From Halobaculum limi (GTDB lineage: Archaea; Halobacteriota; Halobacteria; Halobacteriales; Haloferacaceae): a DNA stretch of 64,000 nucleotides. The notes below the pieces were generated by a model that did no database searches, had not been told where the DNA came from, and was given only the letters and a program-made list of their open reading frames with translations. Positions 60,854-64,000 of the stretch are shown here, piece by piece. The translations under genes were made by a program, and so were the position numbers. Every line of letters starts with the position of its first letter. Position 1 is the first letter of the stretch. The stretch lies in the NCBI RefSeq assembly GCF_029490015.1, contig NZ_CP120468.1, positions 1,178,001 through 1,242,000 on the forward strand. Direction: 5' to 3'.

Positions 60854-62506
60854 ATGTCCGACGGCGACGGTGACGGCGGCGTGCGCGCGGTGCGGGTCGA
60901 CCGTACCGTCCTCGCGGTGGCCGCCGTCGTCGCACTCGCACTCCTCGCTCGATTCGTCCTCCTCGGCGCGCGCCCGTTCCACTGGGACGAGGGGCGCGTC
61001 GGCTACTGGACGCTCCGGTATCTCGACACCGGCGTCTACGAGTACCGCCCCGTCGCGGGCGGCCCGCTGGTGTACCTCCTGAATCGCTGGGTGTTCGCCC
61101 TCGTCGGCGCGTCCGACGCTACCGCACGCGCCGTCGTCGCTCTCGCGGGTGGTCTCCTCCCGGCGGCCGCACTCCTGTTCCGCGGGACGCTCCGTGACGA
61201 CGAGACGGTGGCGCTGGCGGCGTTGCTCGCGGGGTCGCCGCTACTGGTGTACTACTCGCGGTTCCTCCGCGGCGACGTGCTGGCGGCGGCGTTCGGCCTC
61301 GTCGTTATCGGGTCGGTTGTGTACGCCCGCGACACCGGCGCCCGCTGGCCGCTGTACCTCGCGGCCGGCGCGTTCGCGCTGGCACTCGGGTCCTCCGGGT
61401 TCGCCGTGATCTACCTCCCACTCTGGCTGGTCGCAGGAGCACTCGTCGTCGACGAGGCACGCGTACAGGGCGTCCCCGCGGCCGCAACCGCCCGCCTCGC
61501 CCGCGCTACGGCGTGGGGCCGCGCGAACGCGACGCCGCTCGCACGGGCGCTGTTCGTCTTCCTCGGCGTCGCCCTGTTCGTGTTCGCGCCCCGCGGCGGC
61601 AGCGTCGGCCCCGGCCTGTGGAGTCCGACGACGCTCCCCGCGGTCGTCGAGTTCGCGTTCGTCGAGGTGCCCGAACGGTTCGTCGGTCTGCGTGTGTTCG
61701 ACCGTGTCTCCCCGCCGGTGCAGGGCAACGCCTTCCTCCCGGCCGTCTCCGGGTACGTTCGAACGTTGGTGATGACTGCGTGGCCGGCGGTCGTGTTCGG
61801 CCTCGTCGGATTCCTCCACGAGCGGTATCGCTCGGACGCTCGCGGCGTCGTCGCGTTCGGCGCGTACGCCGCCGTTTTCGGCCTGCTCGCGTTCCCCATC
61901 GCGTCGATGGGCGTCGAACCGTGGACGGCCGTCCACGTCGTGCCACTCCTCGCACTTCCCGGTGCCGTCGGCCTCGCGTGGGTCGCACGTGGCCTCCGGT
62001 CGCGGGCACGCGCGAGTGACCCGGCGTTGCTCGCGGCCGTCCTCCTCGTCTCCGGCGCCGCCGTCGCAGGGTACGGTGCGACGGCCGCCGGTGTGTACGC
62101 GACACCCGAGGCGGACGACGAGTTCGCCCAGTTCGCCCAGTCCTCCGAGAACATCGACCCGATGCTCGCGGCCGCCGAGGCCGCGATGGAGGGGAACGAC
62201 GGCGTCGACGTGGCGTACGTCGGCGGGGAGTTGTACGTCGGCCAGGAGTACTCGCTCCCGCCCATCGCCAGCGCGGACACCGAGGCGTGGGGGGCACGGC
62301 TGCCGCTCCAGTGGTACTTCGAGCGGATGGACGCCGAGGTGACGAGCGTCCGGTCGGCGAGTCGGTTCGGCGGCGACGCCCCGCCCGTGGTCGTCACGAC
62401 GCCCGACCGCCGCGTGTCGGTGAACACCAATCTCGACGGCTACCACCAGTTCGACGTGAACCTCGGCACGTGGGACCGGCGAGTTGTCGTGTTCGTCGAG
62501 CAGTAA
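60854..62506 (+). CDS. Agl23-like flippase-associated / glycosyltransferase-type membrane protein (TIGR03663 family), 550 aa
   Basis: About eleven helices. An external loop begins FHWDEGRVGYWTLRYLDTGV with the Asp-Glu typical of GT-C enzymes, then PVAGGPLVYLLNRW. After the last helix (about 395) comes an external soluble domain (VAYVGGELYVGQEYSLPPIA). Members are linked to archaeal N-glycosylation and dolichol-phosphate sugar flipping; direct catalysis is unproven. ATG at 60854; upstream open frame is discarded because the promoter lies inside it. Confidence 0.88.
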   Translation: MSDGDGDGGVRAVRVDRTVLAVAAVVALALLARFVLLGARPFHWDEGRVGYWTLRYLDTGVYEYRPVAGGPLVYLLNRWVFALVGASDATARAVVALAGGLLPAAALLFRGTLRDDETVALAALLAGSPLLVYYSRFLRGDVLAAAFGLVVIGSVVYARDTGARWPLYLAAGAFALALGSSGFAVIYLPLWLVAGALVVDEARVQGVPAAATARLARATAWGRANATPLARALFVFLGVALFVFAPRGGSVGPGLWSPTTLPAVVEFAFVEVPERFVGLRVFDRVSPPVQGNAFLPAVSGYVRTLVMTAWPAVVFGLVGFLHERYRSDARGVVAFGAYAAVFGLLAFPIASMGVEPWTAVHVVPLLALPGAVGLAWVARGLRSRARASDPALLAAVLLVSGAAVAGYGATAAGVYATPEADDEFAQFAQSSENIDPMLAAAEAAMEGNDGVDVAYVGGELYVGQEYSLPPIASADTEAWGARLPLQWYFERMDAEVTSVRSASRFGGDAPPVVVTTPDRRVSVNTNLDGYHQFDVNLGTWDRRVVVFVEQ

Positions 62507-62588
62507 CGAGCGCCGTCGCTGACGGAGCAAGTCGGCGTGAAAATGAAGCCGCGAAGCCGTGGAAGTCAGCCCGTGCGTCGGCGTGCGT

Positions 62589-63545
62589 TCAGCGGAAGCC
62601 CATCGCTTCGATCTGTTCTTGATACCGATTGCGGATGGTGACTTCCGTCACCTGTGCGACGTCTGCGACCTCGCGTTGGGTCTTCTTCTCGTTGCACAGC
62701 AGCGAGGCGGCGTAGATAGCGGCGGCCGCGAACCCGGTGGGTGACTTGCCAGAGAGGAGACCCTGTTCGGCGGAGACGTCGATGATCTCGGTCGCTTTCG
62801 CCTGCGTCTCCTCGCTGAGGTTGAGCGCGGAGGCGAAGCGGGGGACGAACTGCTTGGGGTCGACCGGCTTGAGTTCGAGACCGAGTTCCTGGGAGATGTA
62901 GCGGTAGGTCCGACCGATCTCTTTCTGTTCGACACGCGAGACCTCGGCGACCTCGTCGAGGGAGCGGGGGATGCCCTCCTGTCGGCAGGCGGCGTACAGC
63001 GCCGCCGTCGCGACGCCCTCGATGGAGCGCCCGCGGATGAGGTCCTCTTTCAGCGCGCGGCGATAGATGACGGAGGCGACCTCCCGTACCGAGCGGGGAA
63101 CGCCCAGCGCGGAGGCCATCCGGTCGATCTCAGACAGCGCGAACTGGAGGTTACGCTCGCCGGCGTCTTTCGTCCGAATCCGCTCTTGCCACTTGCGGAG
63201 GCGGTGCATCTGCGACCGCTTCTCCGAGGAGAGACTGCGCCCGTAGGCGTCTTTGTCCTTCCAGTCGATGGTCGTCGTCAGCCCTTTGTCGTGCATCGTC
63301 TCGGTGACGGGCGCGCCGACGCGCGACTTCGACTGCCGTTCGGAGTGGTTGAACGCCCGCCACTCCGGCCCGCGGTCGATCTGACGCTCGTCGAGGACCA
63401 AGCCGCAGTCGTCACACACCAACTCCCCCTGGTCGGCGTCCATAACGACGTTGTCGCTGGAACACTCCGGGCACGAGAGTGTCTCGTCCGACTGTTTCTC
63501 CGACTCACCGGTCTCTCGCTGTCGCTGTCGGCTCGGACCTTCCAT
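62589..63545 (-). CDS. tfb: Transcription initiation factor IIB
   Basis: Recruits RNA polymerase to TBP-bound promoters. Zn ribbon C25-x2-C28 and C44-x2-C47, B-finger region around [20 protein letters not shown], then two cyclin repeats (about 120-205 and 215-305), the second with [20 protein letters not shown]. Length 318 normal. Haloarchaea carry several TFB paralogues; this one has a complete B-finger. Start ATG at 63545 with an ATTTAAAT TATA box 25-32 nt upstream, so leaderless. Confidence 0.97.
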   Translation of the reverse strand: MEGPSRQRQRETGESEKQSDETLSCPECSSDNVVMDADQGELVCDDCGLVLDERQIDRGPEWRAFNHSERQSKSRVGAPVTETMHDKGLTTTIDWKDKDAYGRSLSSEKRSQMHRLRKWQERIRTKDAGERNLQFALSEIDRMASALGVPRSVREVASVIYRRALKEDLIRGRSIEGVATAALYAACRQEGIPRSLDEVAEVSRVEQKEIGRTYRYISQELGLELKPVDPKQFVPRFASALNLSEETQAKATEIIDVSAEQGLLSGKSPTGFAAAAIYAASLLCNEKKTQREVADVAQVTEVTIRNRYQEQIEAMGFR

Positions 63546-63568
63546 TATAAGTTTTCTGTCGCGGCTCG

Positions 63569-63577
63569 TATTTAAAT
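63569..63577 (-). promoter_or_regulatory. TATA box of tfb
   Basis: ATTTAAAT, followed on the minus strand by ACG, centred 28 nt upstream of the tfb ATG. The best TATA match in the window. Confidence 0.7.
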
Positions 63578-63824
63578 GTTTGGGTGGGGCGTGGAGAGAA
63601 TTCGGCTGCAGGGCCACGCCCAGGCACGCTTTTCGGGTCGGAATCGGGTTGTTCGAGAACCGACAGTCATATCCCGGATGGTTTCTCCGATATTCCGGTC
63701 TGTTCGGCACAGAGACACCTTCGCGCCGCCGGATTGCGTGTGTCTGACTATCGGTATCGATCGGTGTGGAATAACTATGGCTCATTCACAAACGCTTTTG
63801 TATTACCGGCTGTACGTGTGATGT

Positions 63825-64000
63825 ATGAGCACGCAGTCGCCCACCAACGTCCGGCAGGCCGTCGCCACGGCCGAACCGGTAGACGCCGAACCGGTCACCA
63901 TCGACGCGGCCGCCCTGGAGTCGACGGCACCGGGCGACCTCCGCGACCTCCGTGCGGCGTTGGCTGAGGAGGGGTACGTCCCCGCCGGCCTGCGCGTCAG
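63825..64000 (+). CDS. N-terminal part of an unidentified protein, runs off the right edge
   Basis: MSTQSPTNVRQAVATAEPVD opens a frame that stays open to the window end (58 full codons) with GC-rich third positions. Acidic and Ala-rich, continuing into LRDLRAALAEEGYVPAGLRV. CTTTTGTATTA about 20-30 nt before the ATG fits a leaderless promoter. An overlapping ATG at 63821 is in another frame. Divergent from tfb, with 279 nt between them that hold no other gene I can support. Confidence 0.75.
   Translation, partial: MSTQSPTNVRQAVATAEPVDAEPVTIDAAALESTAPGDLRDLRAALAEEGYVPAGLRV

Noticed and set aside
1-64000. tRNA or rRNA genes
   Set aside because: Reading the intergenic regions I found no T-loop or anticodon-arm pattern; a tRNAscan-type run would be decisive.

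Overview
The window is a stretch of high-GC chromosome from a halophilic archaeon (class Halobacteria). The evidence is the strongly acidic proteome (Asp/Glu-rich, few Lys), GTG/TTG starts, leaderless genes with a TATA-like element about 25-30 nt before the start codon, a TFB transcription factor, a CbiX/DR2241 cobalt-chelatase pair, a geranylgeranyl reductase and several small zinc-finger and wHTH proteins typical of haloarchaea. Gene density is high and no tRNA, rRNA, CRISPR array, insertion sequence or integrase was seen. Genus cannot be fixed from sequence alone; content is most like Haloferacales.

Layout. 1-5.4 kb: the N-terminal part of a cytochrome oxidase subunit III (minus strand, runs off the left edge), small zinc proteins, a polytopic membrane protein and a large coiled-coil protein. 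5.6-11.5 kb: a wHTH regulator divergent from purA, then a plus-strand run of thioredoxin-fold protein, UbiA prenyltransferase, DUF547 protein, Trm112 and a membrane-anchored protein. 11.5-16 kb: cobalt chelatase cbiX with its DR2241-type Fe-S partner, whose C-terminus is a His/Asp tandem repeat, then cysS. 16-22 kb: stress and regulation (double UspA, DUF357, Lrp/AsnC, an APC transporter fused to UspA domains and preceded by a 36-codon overlapping ORF, thioredoxin reductase). 22-28 kb: a minus-strand array of ZIP metal transporter, M24 peptidase, NCS2 nucleobase permease, PfkB sugar kinase and a TIM-barrel isomerase. 28-37 kb: a 7TM-PAS-PAS histidine kinase, acyl-CoA dehydrogenase, a Bud32/RIO-like kinase, a Gfo/Idh oxidoreductase and a nitrilase/SRPBCC pair. 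37-44 kb: LEA14-like protein, PhoU-AbrB regulator, NAD-kinase-like protein, DoxX and a DICT-domain protein. 44-49 kb: a secreted Ig-like protein paired with an RND/MMPL exporter, and acylphosphatase. 49-56 kb: a phosphohexomutase and a complete BMP-type nucleoside ABC importer (lipoprotein, double ATPase, two permeases). 56-64 kb: geranylgeranyl reductase, M20 amidohydrolase, UspA, an Agl23-like membrane protein, TFB and the start of one more gene.

The most unusual signal is not a protein. At three loci (about 21.65 kb, 33.17 kb and 55.96-56.22 kb), all at or just after the 3' end of a gene, there are short hairpins whose outer stems differ completely but stay complementary, while the loop keeps an 11-nt core of the form GA-NN-GNA-NN-GA. 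The core can itself fold as tandem G.A mismatches, two base pairs and a tight triloop, and its inner pairs covary (GC..GC versus AC..GT). At 55961-56221 seven hairpins sit head to tail. A second group of signals is perfect palindromes placed just upstream of, or around, TATA elements of the ZIP, DoxX and Agl23-like genes, which look like operators for unknown regulators.
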